This document shows positions 26,807-35,164 of a DNA stretch of 64,000 nt, one piece after another. Every line of letters begins with the position of its first letter. The first letter of the stretch is position 1. The position numbers and the translations under genes were made by a program. The notes below the pieces were generated by a model. The model was not told the origin of the DNA. It saw only the letters and a list, made by a program, of their open reading frames with translations, and made no database searches. The DNA is taken from positions 620,001-684,000 of the forward strand of contig JBDVXK010000012.1 of assembly GCA_039964455.1 (NCBI GenBank). Direction: 5' to 3'. This DNA comes from CALJFL01 sp039964455 (lineage in GTDB: Bacteria; Pseudomonadota; Gammaproteobacteria; Pseudomonadales; Halieaceae).

Positions 26807-27979
26807 TTACAAACCGTACTGGCGCGACGCCAGGTCGCGCATAATTTCTTCAGAGCCGCCGCCTATGGCGTTGACCCGCACCTCGCGATAAATACGCTCA
26901 ACACGATTTCCGCGCATGTAGCCCAAACCGCCCAGAATCTGCATTGCCTCTCGGGCACAGAATTCCAGAGTCTCACTGGCCTGAACTTTTAGCATGGCAA
27001 TGTCGCCAGGGTTCGGGTTGCCGTTCTCAATCGTTTCGTAACAGATGCGTATGTAGGCCTGGGTGGCATTAAGCTTCTGCTTCATCTGGGAAATTTTATG
27101 CCTTATTACCTGGTGGTCGGCCAGCCGCTTGCCAAAGGTTTTACGCTCACGTGCCCAGGCCACCGCCTCCTCCAGGCAGACCCGACCGAGAGCCTCCATA
27201 CCGGCTGCCATAAACATACGCTCGCCATTGAAGTTGGTCATAATAACCATAAACCCGTTGTTCTCCTCCCCGATCAGGTTTTCCACGGGTACCCGCACGT
27301 TGTCAAAATAGAGGGTAGCGGTGTCAGACGCCCACCAGCCCTGCTTTTTGTCCAGCGGCGTGCGTGAGAAACCCTCTGCATCCGTGGGGATCAACAGCAT
27401 GGATACTCCGCCATGACCGTCGCTACCGGTACGTACCGCTGTTGACACCCAATCAGCCCGCATGCCACCAGTGATATAGGTCTTGGAGCCGTTGACGATG
27501 TAGTGATCGCCATCACGCACAGCCGTGGTAGACAGCTGGGCAACATCTGAGCCAGCACCGGGCTCAGTAATGCCAAGGGATATGTTTTTCTCTCCGGCAA
27601 TGACCGCCGGCGCCACCATCTCCTTCATGGCCTCACTGCCCCAATTGAGAACCGGTGGCAGGCCTATGCCATGCACCATGAGGCTGGCCGGAATGCCGCC
27701 AACACCGATACGTGACAGCTCTTCGTTGGTGATCCAGGTATGCCAGGAATCAATTCCCTCGCTGACGCCACCGTATTGCTCGGGGTAGCTCAAGCCAAGC
27801 AGGCCGATCTGCGCCGCCTTTGGCCACAACTCATCGGGAATATGTCCGGCCTCATCCCAGTCATCGGCGAATGGCATGATTTCGGTATCGATAAAACGGC
27901 GCAACTGGGTCCGCCAGGCCTCATGGTCTTCGGTTATATGCGGGTTGGGTAAGCGCGCGGAATCAAAATCCAGTGCCAT
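26807..27979 (-). CDS. Acyl-CoA dehydrogenase, AtuD-like
   Basis: 390 residues with all three dehydrogenase domains: LGITEPGAGSDVAQLSTTA in the middle domain, ILGGLGYMRGNRVERIYREV and a C-terminus IGGGSEEIMRDLASRQYGL. That ending is typical of citronellyl-CoA dehydrogenases (AtuD) and relatives, which make the alpha,beta-unsaturated isoprenoid acyl-CoA for the carboxylase. It is the first gene of the operon, 108 bp downstream of the AraC regulator gene on the same strand. Function beyond the family is inferred from neighbours. Confidence 0.85.
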   Translation of the reverse strand: MALDFDSARLPNPHITEDHEAWRTQLRRFIDTEIMPFADDWDEAGHIPDELWPKAAQIGLLGLSYPEQYGGVSEGIDSWHTWITNEELSRIGVGGIPASLMVHGIGLPPVLNWGSEAMKEMVAPAVIAGEKNISLGITEPGAGSDVAQLSTTAVRDGDHYIVNGSKTYITGGMRADWVSTAVRTGSDGHGGVSMLLIPTDAEGFSRTPLDKKQGWWASDTATLYFDNVRVPVENLIGEENNGFMVIMTNFNGERMFMAAGMEALGRVCLEEAVAWARERKTFGKRLADHQVIRHKISQMKQKLNATQAYIRICYETIENGNPNPGDIAMLKVQASETLEFCAREAMQILGGLGYMRGNRVERIYREVRVNAIGGGSEEIMRDLASRQYGL

Positions 27980-28087
27980 TTCAGTCTCCAGTTGGGTGTT
28001 TCTGTGGCGCGGGAAAGTACATCACGCGCTACGCCGGGACAGTATAGTAGGCAGTAGCGACACAGCCAGCTAGTGAAGGGGTGCCAT

Positions 28088-29110
28088 TTACTTTCGAATC
28101 GGTGCCAAACTGTTCCGGCTGCGGTATTCCGTGGGCGAACACTCATACCAGCTCCGAAACGCTGTCGAAAATGCGGCCAGGTCAGAATAACCAAGGAGAA
28201 AGGCAATCTCTGTGATCACCAATCTGTTATCGGCCAGATAACGCACCGCCAGTGTCGACCTCACCTCACCCAGCAATTGCATAAAATTGGTGTCGCGCTG
28301 GGCGAGCCGCCGTTGCAGTGTCCTGCGCGATACGCCCAGCTCAGTAGCGATAAGGTCAATATGCACCTCACCGCTGGGCAGCGCTCGAGCCAACGAATCG
28401 CGGGTAGCCTGAAGAAAGGGATCCGGTGTGTCAGAGGCCTCAAAAAGCCCCTGTAGCGATTCGGCGATGCCGTGCGCCAGCGGGTTATCAAGCTTGATCA
28501 CCGGGGCTTGCAGACTGCCGGCATCGAAGTATAAGCAGCTAACGGCCTGGTCAAATGCGAGGTCATTGCCAAAGGTTTGCTGCAGCCCAGCAAGGTCCGT
28601 AGGCTCGGCGTAGGTAAAGCGCGCTTTTAGTACCGGGATGGGGTCGACACAGAGTGAATTAACGATAGCTGCCGAGCAGGTCAGAATGTCATCACTCACA
28701 AACCGACTATTACCGCTTTGAATCTGCAGTGGCAACCACTCGAGACGAATAAGGTCTCCCTCTCGCCTGATCTGCACTTCCCCAATATCGCCTCGCAACT
28801 TGAGAATGCTGGGAACCAGATTGAGATACTGGCGAAAGTTACCGCAGATGGTCGACATATACAGCTGCAGGGGTATGCCGCTGACGTAATTTATGCGACC
28901 CACATAGAGTCCCAGATCATCGCAGTCGGTCAGTGCTGCCGCACAACGAAACGCGTCAAAATAGGTATCGACCGGCAGCGTCTCACCTGACAGGGCCACA
29001 TCTTCGTGGCTAGAGGACAGCGCAGCGAGCAGCATTTCTCGGCTCACACCAAATCGCTGGGCCGCCTGCACAATGGCGTTAAACCCCGCTACCGTAATCG
29101 ACGGGGTCAT
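28088..29110 (-). CDS. AraC family transcriptional regulator
   Basis: 340 residues. The N-terminal ~220 residues match the arabinose-binding-like domain of the OruR/GliR-type AraC proteins. The C-terminal double helix-turn-helix contains IATELGVSRRTLQRRLAQ and ITEIAFLLGYSDLAAFSTAFRSW followed by the P-T-E-Y-R end. It lies upstream of, and on the same strand as, the AtuD-to-AtuA-like operon and is its likely activator. The region to the other side leads to the divergent CitE-like lyase gene. Confidence 0.9.
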   Translation of the reverse strand: MTPSITVAGFNAIVQAAQRFGVSREMLLAALSSSHEDVALSGETLPVDTYFDAFRCAAALTDCDDLGLYVGRINYVSGIPLQLYMSTICGNFRQYLNLVPSILKLRGDIGEVQIRREGDLIRLEWLPLQIQSGNSRFVSDDILTCSAAIVNSLCVDPIPVLKARFTYAEPTDLAGLQQTFGNDLAFDQAVSCLYFDAGSLQAPVIKLDNPLAHGIAESLQGLFEASDTPDPFLQATRDSLARALPSGEVHIDLIATELGVSRRTLQRRLAQRDTNFMQLLGEVRSTLAVRYLADNRLVITEIAFLLGYSDLAAFSTAFRSWYECSPTEYRSRNSLAPIRK

Positions 29111-29436
29111 CGCGCCTGAACCCTGGCCGGGAAACGGGAAATCATCTTCGACTTGCTCTTCATTATTCTGGAATAGCGCCGACAGCTTCGCTCAAAACGG
29201 GTCGACTACCATACCTCATTTAAACGGCGTTCAGAATCCCGCACACCATGAAACACCGGGGCGTTTACGCCTTTTATTATGACAAAACTGATGTAGTAGA
29301 ACTCGCCGGGTGCGTTGATTAAACACGGTGTGTGGGCGATCATTCCAAGCGCTGCTAAGTGATGGCCGTTTTCGAATAACGCCAAGCCATCCTCAGACAA
29401 CTTCACTCACCTTTAAACCAACGTCGAGAGACCATC
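29111..29436. other. 326-bp intergenic region between AraC regulator and CitE-like gene
   Basis: Shared upstream region of two divergent genes. On the minus strand a 66-codon frame with a GTG start (29406 down to 29206) reads as plausible protein (for example CLINAPGEFYYISFVIIKG). It has only a badly spaced ribosome site and no family I recognise; it may be a small gene or a gene remnant. No clear promoter pair or terminator was found. Confidence 0.3.
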
Positions 29437-30321
29437 ATGGACCACAGCCACAATTACCGACCAAGGCGGTCCTGTTTGTATATGCCGGGGGCCAATACCC
29501 GCGCGCTGGAGAAGGCCGCAACGCTGCCTGCTGACACCCTGATCCTGGACCTCGAAGACGCCGTTACACCGGATGATAAGGCAAGCGCCCGGCAAGCGGT
29601 GCAAGATACGGTCGCGTCACGGCCTTACGGCTATCGTGAGGTCATCATTCGAATCAACGGGCTGGACACGCCATGGGGGCAGGATGACCTCGCGATGGCG
29701 GCGTGCTCAGGCGCAGACGGCATTCTTGTACCCAAAATCGTGGCAGGCCACCAGGTGACAGAGCTCGATACCGCACTTACTCAGGCTGGAGCGCCAAAAG
29801 GCCTGGAGTTGTGGGTGATGATTGAAATGCCGCTGGCAATTCTCAATATTCAGGAAATCGCGGCGACTGCTACCGCCTCCAGATTATCGGGCTTGGCAAT
29901 GGGTACCAATGACCTGGCCAAGGAAATGAACGCACGCACTACGCCGGATAGGGCTGCGTTTCAGCAGGCACTGGCTGTGACGATTTTAGCCGCAAAGGCC
30001 TATGGGCTTGTTGCGCTGGACGGTGTTTACAACGATTTCAAAAATGAACCGGGGTTGATCGCCGAGTGCGAACAGGGTCGTATTCTCGGATTCGATGGCA
30101 AGACGCTGATTCATCCTGCGCAGTTAGCCGCTACCAATCGCGCGTTCTCACCAGAACCCGCTGAACTCATTGCTGCGCAAGCGATAATCACCGCCTTCGA
30201 ATTGCCTGAAAATGAAGGCCAGGGAGTAATCAAGGTCGATGGGAAGATGGTCGAGTTGCTGCACCTGGAAGAAGCAAAGCGACTGGTCGCGATTGACGCT
30301 GCCCAGCGCGCACAGGAATGA
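29437..30321 (+). CDS. HpcH/HpaI aldolase/citrate lyase (CitE-like) family protein
   Basis: 294 residues with the CitE-like TIM barrel: RRSCLYMPGANTRALEKA near the N-terminus, LILDLEDAVTPDDK with the metal-binding acidic residues, IIRINGLDTPWGQDDL, and WVMIEMPLAIL where citrate-lyase-type enzymes keep the second metal-binding Glu. Members split or hydrolyse malyl-CoA, citramalyl-CoA, citryl-CoA or related 3-hydroxyacyl-CoA esters. Next to a carboxylase/hydratase operon it could cleave a 3-hydroxy-3-alkylglutaryl-CoA, but this is inference; classical Atu/Liu clusters use an HMG-CoA-lyase-type enzyme for that step. Confidence 0.82.
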   Translation: MDHSHNYRPRRSCLYMPGANTRALEKAATLPADTLILDLEDAVTPDDKASARQAVQDTVASRPYGYREVIIRINGLDTPWGQDDLAMAACSGADGILVPKIVAGHQVTELDTALTQAGAPKGLELWVMIEMPLAILNIQEIAATATASRLSGLAMGTNDLAKEMNARTTPDRAAFQQALAVTILAAKAYGLVALDGVYNDFKNEPGLIAECEQGRILGFDGKTLIHPAQLAATNRAFSPEPAELIAAQAIITAFELPENEGQGVIKVDGKMVELLHLEEAKRLVAIDAAQRAQE

Positions 30322-30379
30322 CCCTCCCGCCCAGGTTTTTTGGTCTATACTCGCCCAACAATAACTCTAGAGACCCATC

Positions 30380-31324
30380 ATGAAAGCGACCCTATTCTGC
30401 CTGCTACTACTGCTCAGCCCTTTCACTGCTGCCCACGATAATGCCGATGTTCCCGCCCCCATGGCACTCGACAATCTAATGTCAGCCTTTGGTTGGGATA
30501 TGAGCGCCGCCACGATTACCACCGAGAAAGTGACCGATGGCCTGTATGTGCTGTTTGGCATGGGCGGAAATATCGCCGTCACAGTAGGCGACGACGGTGT
30601 GTTAATTGTCGATGACCAGTTTCCCGAGCTGATCCCACAGATCAATACAGCCATCGGTGAGCTGGGCGGGAACGGTGTCGACTTTGCGATCAACACCCAC
30701 TGGCACTTCGATCACGCTGAGGGCAACCTCGCCCTGGGGCCGGCTGGAACTGTACTGGTATCACATGCCAATTCCAGAGAAATGATGAAGGGAGACCACC
30801 TGATCAACCTGGTCGTGGCAGCCTACGAGCAAAAGGCCTATCCGCAAGATGCACTGCCGGTGATCACTTACAAAGACAGTATGCAGTTTCACTTCAACGG
30901 CCAGCAGATTGATTTACTTCACTTCGGCCCCGCACACACCACTGGCGATACCGCGATATTTTTTCGAGGCGATAACGCGGTGCACCTGGGAGATGTCTTC
31001 AACAATGCAGGCTACCCGTTTATCGATGCCGGCAATGGTGGCGGAATTGATGGCGTTATTGAATTCTGCTCACAAGTCTTGTCGATTATAGAATCAGACA
31101 CTGTCGTAATTCCCGGGCACGGCCCAATAAGCGACTACGACACCCTGCAGTCCTATGTTGATATGCTCACCGTTGTACGTGAACGTTTGGCAAAACTGAT
31201 CGAATCAGATGCCTCGCTGGAAGATGTCTACGCGGCCAAGGTGACCGCCGAGTTCGACGAGAAATTCGGCGATAATACCGGCTTTATCGATCGCTCTTAT
31301 CACAGTCTTACCCACCCCCACTAA
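30380..31324 (+). CDS. Secreted metallo-beta-lactamase-fold hydrolase
   Basis: 314 residues with a short signal peptide (cleavage near FTAAHD). The zinc motif THWHFDHAEGN gives His107, His109, Asp111 and His112; further zinc ligands are likely in HFGPAHTTGD and VIPGHGP. It would act in the periplasm. Members include beta-lactamases, thiolesterases and many unassigned hydrolases; the sequence is closest in style to the broad SoxH/quinoprotein-associated group. It follows the CitE-like gene by 58 bp and may be transcribed with it. The substrate is unknown. Confidence 0.82.
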   Translation: MKATLFCLLLLLSPFTAAHDNADVPAPMALDNLMSAFGWDMSAATITTEKVTDGLYVLFGMGGNIAVTVGDDGVLIVDDQFPELIPQINTAIGELGGNGVDFAINTHWHFDHAEGNLALGPAGTVLVSHANSREMMKGDHLINLVVAAYEQKAYPQDALPVITYKDSMQFHFNGQQIDLLHFGPAHTTGDTAIFFRGDNAVHLGDVFNNAGYPFIDAGNGGGIDGVIEFCSQVLSIIESDTVVIPGHGPISDYDTLQSYVDMLTVVRERLAKLIESDASLEDVYAAKVTAEFDEKFGDNTGFIDRSYHSLTHPH

Positions 31325-31353
31325 GCAATACTCTGACGGACTGGACAGCAACC

Positions 31354-31571
31354 ATGATTGACTATCAGCGTACCTATCATATGGGTTTTGCAGTAAACGA
31401 CATCGGCCAGGCCATGGACCAGTATGGCAAAGACCTGGGACTCAGCTGGGCCGAACCTCGCACTTTCGATCCCCTGCCTTTCTGGACACCGGAGAAAGGC
31501 AATCACGACGTACTTATCCACGCCACTTACTGAAAGACGACATCATGGCCTGGATTAACGGCAGCGGTTAA
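31354..31571 (+). pseudogene. Truncated VOC (glyoxalase-like) protein remnant
   Basis: An ATG at 31354 opens a 59-codon frame ending at 31533. It reads as the start of a VOC-fold protein (YHMGFAVNDIGQAMDQYG, then RTFDPLPFWTPEKG) and stops well short of the usual 130-180 residues. Directly after, another frame reads DDIMAWINGSG and stops at 31571, looking like the tail of the same protein. An internal deletion with frame change would explain both. It could still be expressed as a short peptide, but a working VOC fold is not possible. Confidence 0.55.
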
Positions 31572-31610
31572 CTCGAGCGACCATCGACACAGCCCATGAA
31601 GACAGGGGCT

Positions 31611-32429
31611 TTAAGCGCTGCCGGAATCTACCTGCTGTAGAAACTCGCGGGTTCTTTCCAGAATAGTTTTCGCCCGTTCGACCGGGTCAGGAAAGTTATC
31701 GCGGTAATGCTGTGAGCGAATCTCCAGACTGATGGGCAATTCCGGCGCAAACTGCGCCATTAATTCCGCCAGCGGGAGTGCTCCTTCCCCGGGAGCCAGA
31801 CGACCATCCAGGGCATCGGTCATGTAAGCCTCGGGATCATCAATCGCGCCGCGCGCCGGCACGTCACAAAGTTGCATATAACTGAGCCAGCGGGGATCAA
31901 TTGATTCAACAACCTCCGGCTCCAATCCAACTCTCTCAAGGTGAAAGGCATCAACCAGAATACCGCCGGCCGGATGGCCCACTCCGGCTACCACGTCCAA
32001 CGCGGCCGCAAGGTCCTTTACTTCTGTCACACCCATGAACTCGAAGCAGGCCCTCAAACCGGCAGCCTCGGCGCGAATACACAGGTCCTCAAATAAACGT
32101 TTATTCTGCTCAGGGTTTGGCTCGCCGCTTACTATCAGACAGTTGCGCGCGCCCAGCTCGCCACCGATATCAATAATCTGGTGGTGCACAGGATCGGGCT
32201 TACTGTCTGGCTGCAACCAGATCACCTCAACATCCAGCGCTACAAGCTTGTGATTCTCCAACTCACTGCGCACTTTGGCTGTGGTATCACGATGCCAATT
32301 TACGCCGGGCTCTATCCAGATACCCGCGCTGTTGTAACCGGCCTCTCCGGCAACACTTGCCATCACCTGCGGATCCAGCTCCGGATGTACCCCGGAGGCC
32401 AGCGCTATTAATCGATCTGAAGCCTTCAT
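31611..32429 (-). CDS. Sugar phosphate isomerase/epimerase-like TIM-barrel protein
   Basis: 272 residues of the xylose-isomerase-like TIM barrel (AP endonuclease 2 family). Likely metal ligands are the Glu in ACFEFMG, the Asp and His in LVDAFHLERVG, and the Glu in SLEIRSQ. In catabolic clusters such proteins often act as isomerases, epimerases or dehydratases on hydroxy- or keto-acids. Its start overlaps the end of the Rieske oxygenase gene by 4 bp (ATGA, 32426-32429), so the two are co-translated and probably act in one pathway. The exact reaction is unknown. Confidence 0.8.
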   Translation of the reverse strand: MKASDRLIALASGVHPELDPQVMASVAGEAGYNSAGIWIEPGVNWHRDTTAKVRSELENHKLVALDVEVIWLQPDSKPDPVHHQIIDIGGELGARNCLIVSGEPNPEQNKRLFEDLCIRAEAAGLRACFEFMGVTEVKDLAAALDVVAGVGHPAGGILVDAFHLERVGLEPEVVESIDPRWLSYMQLCDVPARGAIDDPEAYMTDALDGRLAPGEGALPLAELMAQFAPELPISLEIRSQHYRDNFPDPVERAKTILERTREFLQQVDSGSA

Positions 32430-33679
32430 TGGATATGCGCCAACCGCGGGTCATTGGGGTAAATCCAGTTATCACCAATCACCTGCTCCACGCGCAGCTC
32501 TGGCGGAATATTGTCGATGCCAATCATACGATCGGCCGCCTGATTCCAGTGGTAGATGCGAGCTTCCTGATAACTCAGGGGCACGCCGCGAAATCCATAG
32601 GATTCCATCGACTTCTGGATTTTTTGACCAAACTGGATATCTTCCTGAATGATCTGGCAAAGCTCCTGACCGTCGTTCTCGGTCCAAAGGTCCGGCTTGG
32701 GCCCATCCCCCCAATCGGGCGCCATGGTGAATGTCTCCAAGCGTGACTTGTTAATTCCGTTGGGCCAGAACAGCAAAGGCGGTATCGATACCTGGCTCAG
32801 CGGCGATACCCAATTGGGAAACACACCGTAGGACTGAGTACAGGTGCGCGCTATTTCGCCAACAGTTTCAATTTGGGCCAGGCCATCAGGCAGCACCACG
32901 GCGCTGAGGCCATCGGCACCGGCAGGTACCGGCGCCACCATACGGCCATGCCCATTCTGGTAGAGGGTGTTAACGTTTCTTCTATCGTCCAGGATCGGTG
33001 ATACGGTTTTGGGATGGATACTTCGAACGTGGTAGACCTCGGTATTAGCCTCCATGGCGATTTTCCAGTTGCAGTCCAGATCCCATATCTGCCTGGAGGC
33101 AAGTCGACATTCACCAAACTGAAACTCCTCCCACTCATCGGCCAGTGGCCCTAACCAATCGAGCAAGGTAGGTGCCTGCTCATCGAAATTGACAAAAATG
33201 AGGTTACCGAAGCGCTCGCAGCGCACGCGCTTGAGGCCGCGACAGGAAAAGTCCAGGTCCCGAAAATCTTCCGGGTCACGCACCGCCAGTAATTCGCCGT
33301 CATGGCTGTAACTCCAGCCATGGTATTTGCAGGTCAGGCGCGCCTTTTTGCCAGAAGGCTCGGTCACTACAGGTGCACCGCGATGACTGCAGGTGTTATA
33401 GAACGCATTTACCGCGCCACCCTCAGCATGCACAAGCACCACTGGCTGCCCCGCGTTCTCCCACAGGTAGAAACAACCGGGCTCAGGTATCTCATCAATG
33501 TGTCCCGCTAATAACCAGGATTTGCGCCAGAGGTGCTCGATCTCCAGGTCATAGAAGCGCTGGTCAACATAGCGACCTGCAGGAATATCCGGAAGCGTTG
33601 GAAACTCCTCAGGCGGAGCCGTCCTGGCTGCCTCGTATTCCATCAGCGCGCGAAGCTGTTGTATTTCTGCCTGATCCAT
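32426..33679 (-). CDS. Rieske non-heme iron oxygenase, large (alpha) subunit
   Basis: 417 residues. Rieske [2Fe-2S] ligands Cys97-X-His99 and Cys117-X2-His120 (CSHRG, CKYHGW). The catalytic domain follows, with the segment NWKIAMEANTEVYHVRSIHP giving iron ligands His217 and His222. The residue bridging the two centres between subunits is Glu214, where naphthalene-dioxygenase-like enzymes have Asp; Glu is known from the carnitine oxygenase CntA. It hydroxylates or demethylates an unidentified substrate. No beta subunit or reductase is adjacent. It forms a two-gene operon with the TIM-barrel protein and is divergent from the acyl-CoA dehydrogenase gene at 33899. Confidence 0.9.
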   Translation of the reverse strand: MDQAEIQQLRALMEYEAARTAPPEEFPTLPDIPAGRYVDQRFYDLEIEHLWRKSWLLAGHIDEIPEPGCFYLWENAGQPVVLVHAEGGAVNAFYNTCSHRGAPVVTEPSGKKARLTCKYHGWSYSHDGELLAVRDPEDFRDLDFSCRGLKRVRCERFGNLIFVNFDEQAPTLLDWLGPLADEWEEFQFGECRLASRQIWDLDCNWKIAMEANTEVYHVRSIHPKTVSPILDDRRNVNTLYQNGHGRMVAPVPAGADGLSAVVLPDGLAQIETVGEIARTCTQSYGVFPNWVSPLSQVSIPPLLFWPNGINKSRLETFTMAPDWGDGPKPDLWTENDGQELCQIIQEDIQFGQKIQKSMESYGFRGVPLSYQEARIYHWNQAADRMIGIDNIPPELRVEQVIGDNWIYPNDPRLAHIQ

Positions 33680-33898
33680 AAGAGTAATCCTTGCGGCCTG
33701 TTACATTGCGGTGAGGGATGGTGGTAGCCAAACCACTGGCGCCGCCCTTCCCATTACCCGTTACGGCAGTTAATACTAGCACGCTAAAACCAAACCTGAC
33801 GGTCGCCAGGTGCTATGCCTCACAACCCATTGCCACCCGCACGAACGGACTGGATAGGTGTAAACTGAGCCACCCGCAGCAGGCAAAGAAGGCCACAT

Positions 33899-35164
33899 AT
33901 GGATTTCGAAATACCCAAGGATATCGCCCAGTTTTTGGATGAAGTCGACCAGTTTATTGCCGACAAAATCAAACCGTTGGAGGAACGCGATGACAACATT
34001 CGTTTCTTTGATCATCGACGAGAAGACGCGCGAACGGACTGGGAAAGAGACGGCTTGCCGAACGAAGCCTGGGAGGACTTGCTGCGCGAGGCAAAAAGCC
34101 TTGCAGTAGAGGCCGGCATTTTCAGCTACCCCTTCCCCTCGGAGCATGGCGGCCGCGATGGTGGCAATCTGGGCATGGCCATTATTCGTGAGCACCTTGC
34201 GGTCAAGGGGCTGGGACTGCACAACGATCTACAAAACGAACACTCGGTGGTCGGCAACAATATCGGCTTATTGCTCATGCTGGAATACGGCACCGAGGCA
34301 CAGCGCGCCGAATGGCAGGAGGGTCTGAAAACGGCAACGCGCGGTTTTGCCTTTGGCATCACCGAGCCCGAGCACGGCTCCGATGCCACCTACATGGAAA
34401 CTGCTGCCCGACGCGAGGGCGACAATTGGATCATCAACGGCGAGAAAACCTGGAACACTGGCGTGCATACGGCGGATTGTGATCTGGTAATGGCGCGCAC
34501 CTCCGGAGAGCCCGGCCAGGCCACCGGTATCACCGCTTTTCTGGTGCCAATGAATACCGCAGGACTGAAGGTTGAAGAATACCTGTGGACATTCAACATG
34601 CCCTCGGACCACGCGCGGGTATCCTTCACCGATGTCACCGTACCTGACAGCGCCATCTTCGGTGGCGAGGGTAAAGGTTTGATGATTATCCAGCACTTTT
34701 TCAATGAAAACCGCATACGCCAGGCGGCCTCCAGTCTTGGCGCGGCGCAATACTGTGTCAATGAAGCGGTAGCACACGCAAATTCACGCAAGCCATTTGG
34801 CAAGGCGCTGTCTACCAATCAGGGAATTCAGTTTCCACTGGTTGACCTCAATGCGCGCTGCGAGATGTTGCGGGCACTGATTCACAAAACCGCCTGGCTG
34901 ATGGACCGCGACGGCGCCTTCTCGGTGTCCGACAAAGTCTCAATCTGTAACTATCAGGCTAACCGCCTGTGCTGCGAGGCCGCGGATTTCGCCATGCAGG
35001 TTCATGGGGGCATGGGCTATTCGCGCTACAAGCCCTTCGAACACATTTATCGCCATCACCGGCGCTACCGTATCACCGAGGGCGCCGACGAAATTCAGAT
35101 GCGTCGCGCCGCCGGCTATTTATTTGGTTTTATGCAGCAGCGTAAACCCAAAGGGGTCAGTTGA
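33899..35164 (+). CDS. Acyl-CoA dehydrogenase coupled to an APH-type kinase gene (ACAD10/11-like partner)
   Basis: 421 residues with the three dehydrogenase domains: FGITEPEHGSDATYMETAA, MQVHGGMGYSRYKPFEHIYR and ITEGADEIQMRRAAG, with Glu394 at the usual catalytic-base position. It is longer than the other dehydrogenases here. Its TGA overlaps the ATG of the APH-kinase gene (TGATG, 35162-35166), so the two are made together. The same pair of domains is fused in mammalian ACAD10/ACAD11 and encoded side by side in the levulinate (lva) operon of Pseudomonas putida, where a 4-hydroxyacyl-CoA is phosphorylated and the phosphate removed to give an enoyl-CoA. A similar role is inferred here. Confidence 0.85.
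   Translation: MDFEIPKDIAQFLDEVDQFIADKIKPLEERDDNIRFFDHRREDARTDWERDGLPNEAWEDLLREAKSLAVEAGIFSYPFPSEHGGRDGGNLGMAIIREHLAVKGLGLHNDLQNEHSVVGNNIGLLLMLEYGTEAQRAEWQEGLKTATRGFAFGITEPEHGSDATYMETAARREGDNWIINGEKTWNTGVHTADCDLVMARTSGEPGQATGITAFLVPMNTAGLKVEEYLWTFNMPSDHARVSFTDVTVPDSAIFGGEGKGLMIIQHFFNENRIRQAASSLGAAQYCVNEAVAHANSRKPFGKALSTNQGIQFPLVDLNARCEMLRALIHKTAWLMDRDGAFSVSDKVSICNYQANRLCCEAADFAMQVHGGMGYSRYKPFEHIYRHHRRYRITEGADEIQMRRAAGYLFGFMQQRKPKGVS

Noticed and set aside
33721..33736. Inverted repeat GTGGT/ACCAC upstream of the Rieske gene
   Set aside because: Five-base arms are too short to separate from chance, and no regulator gene is adjacent.
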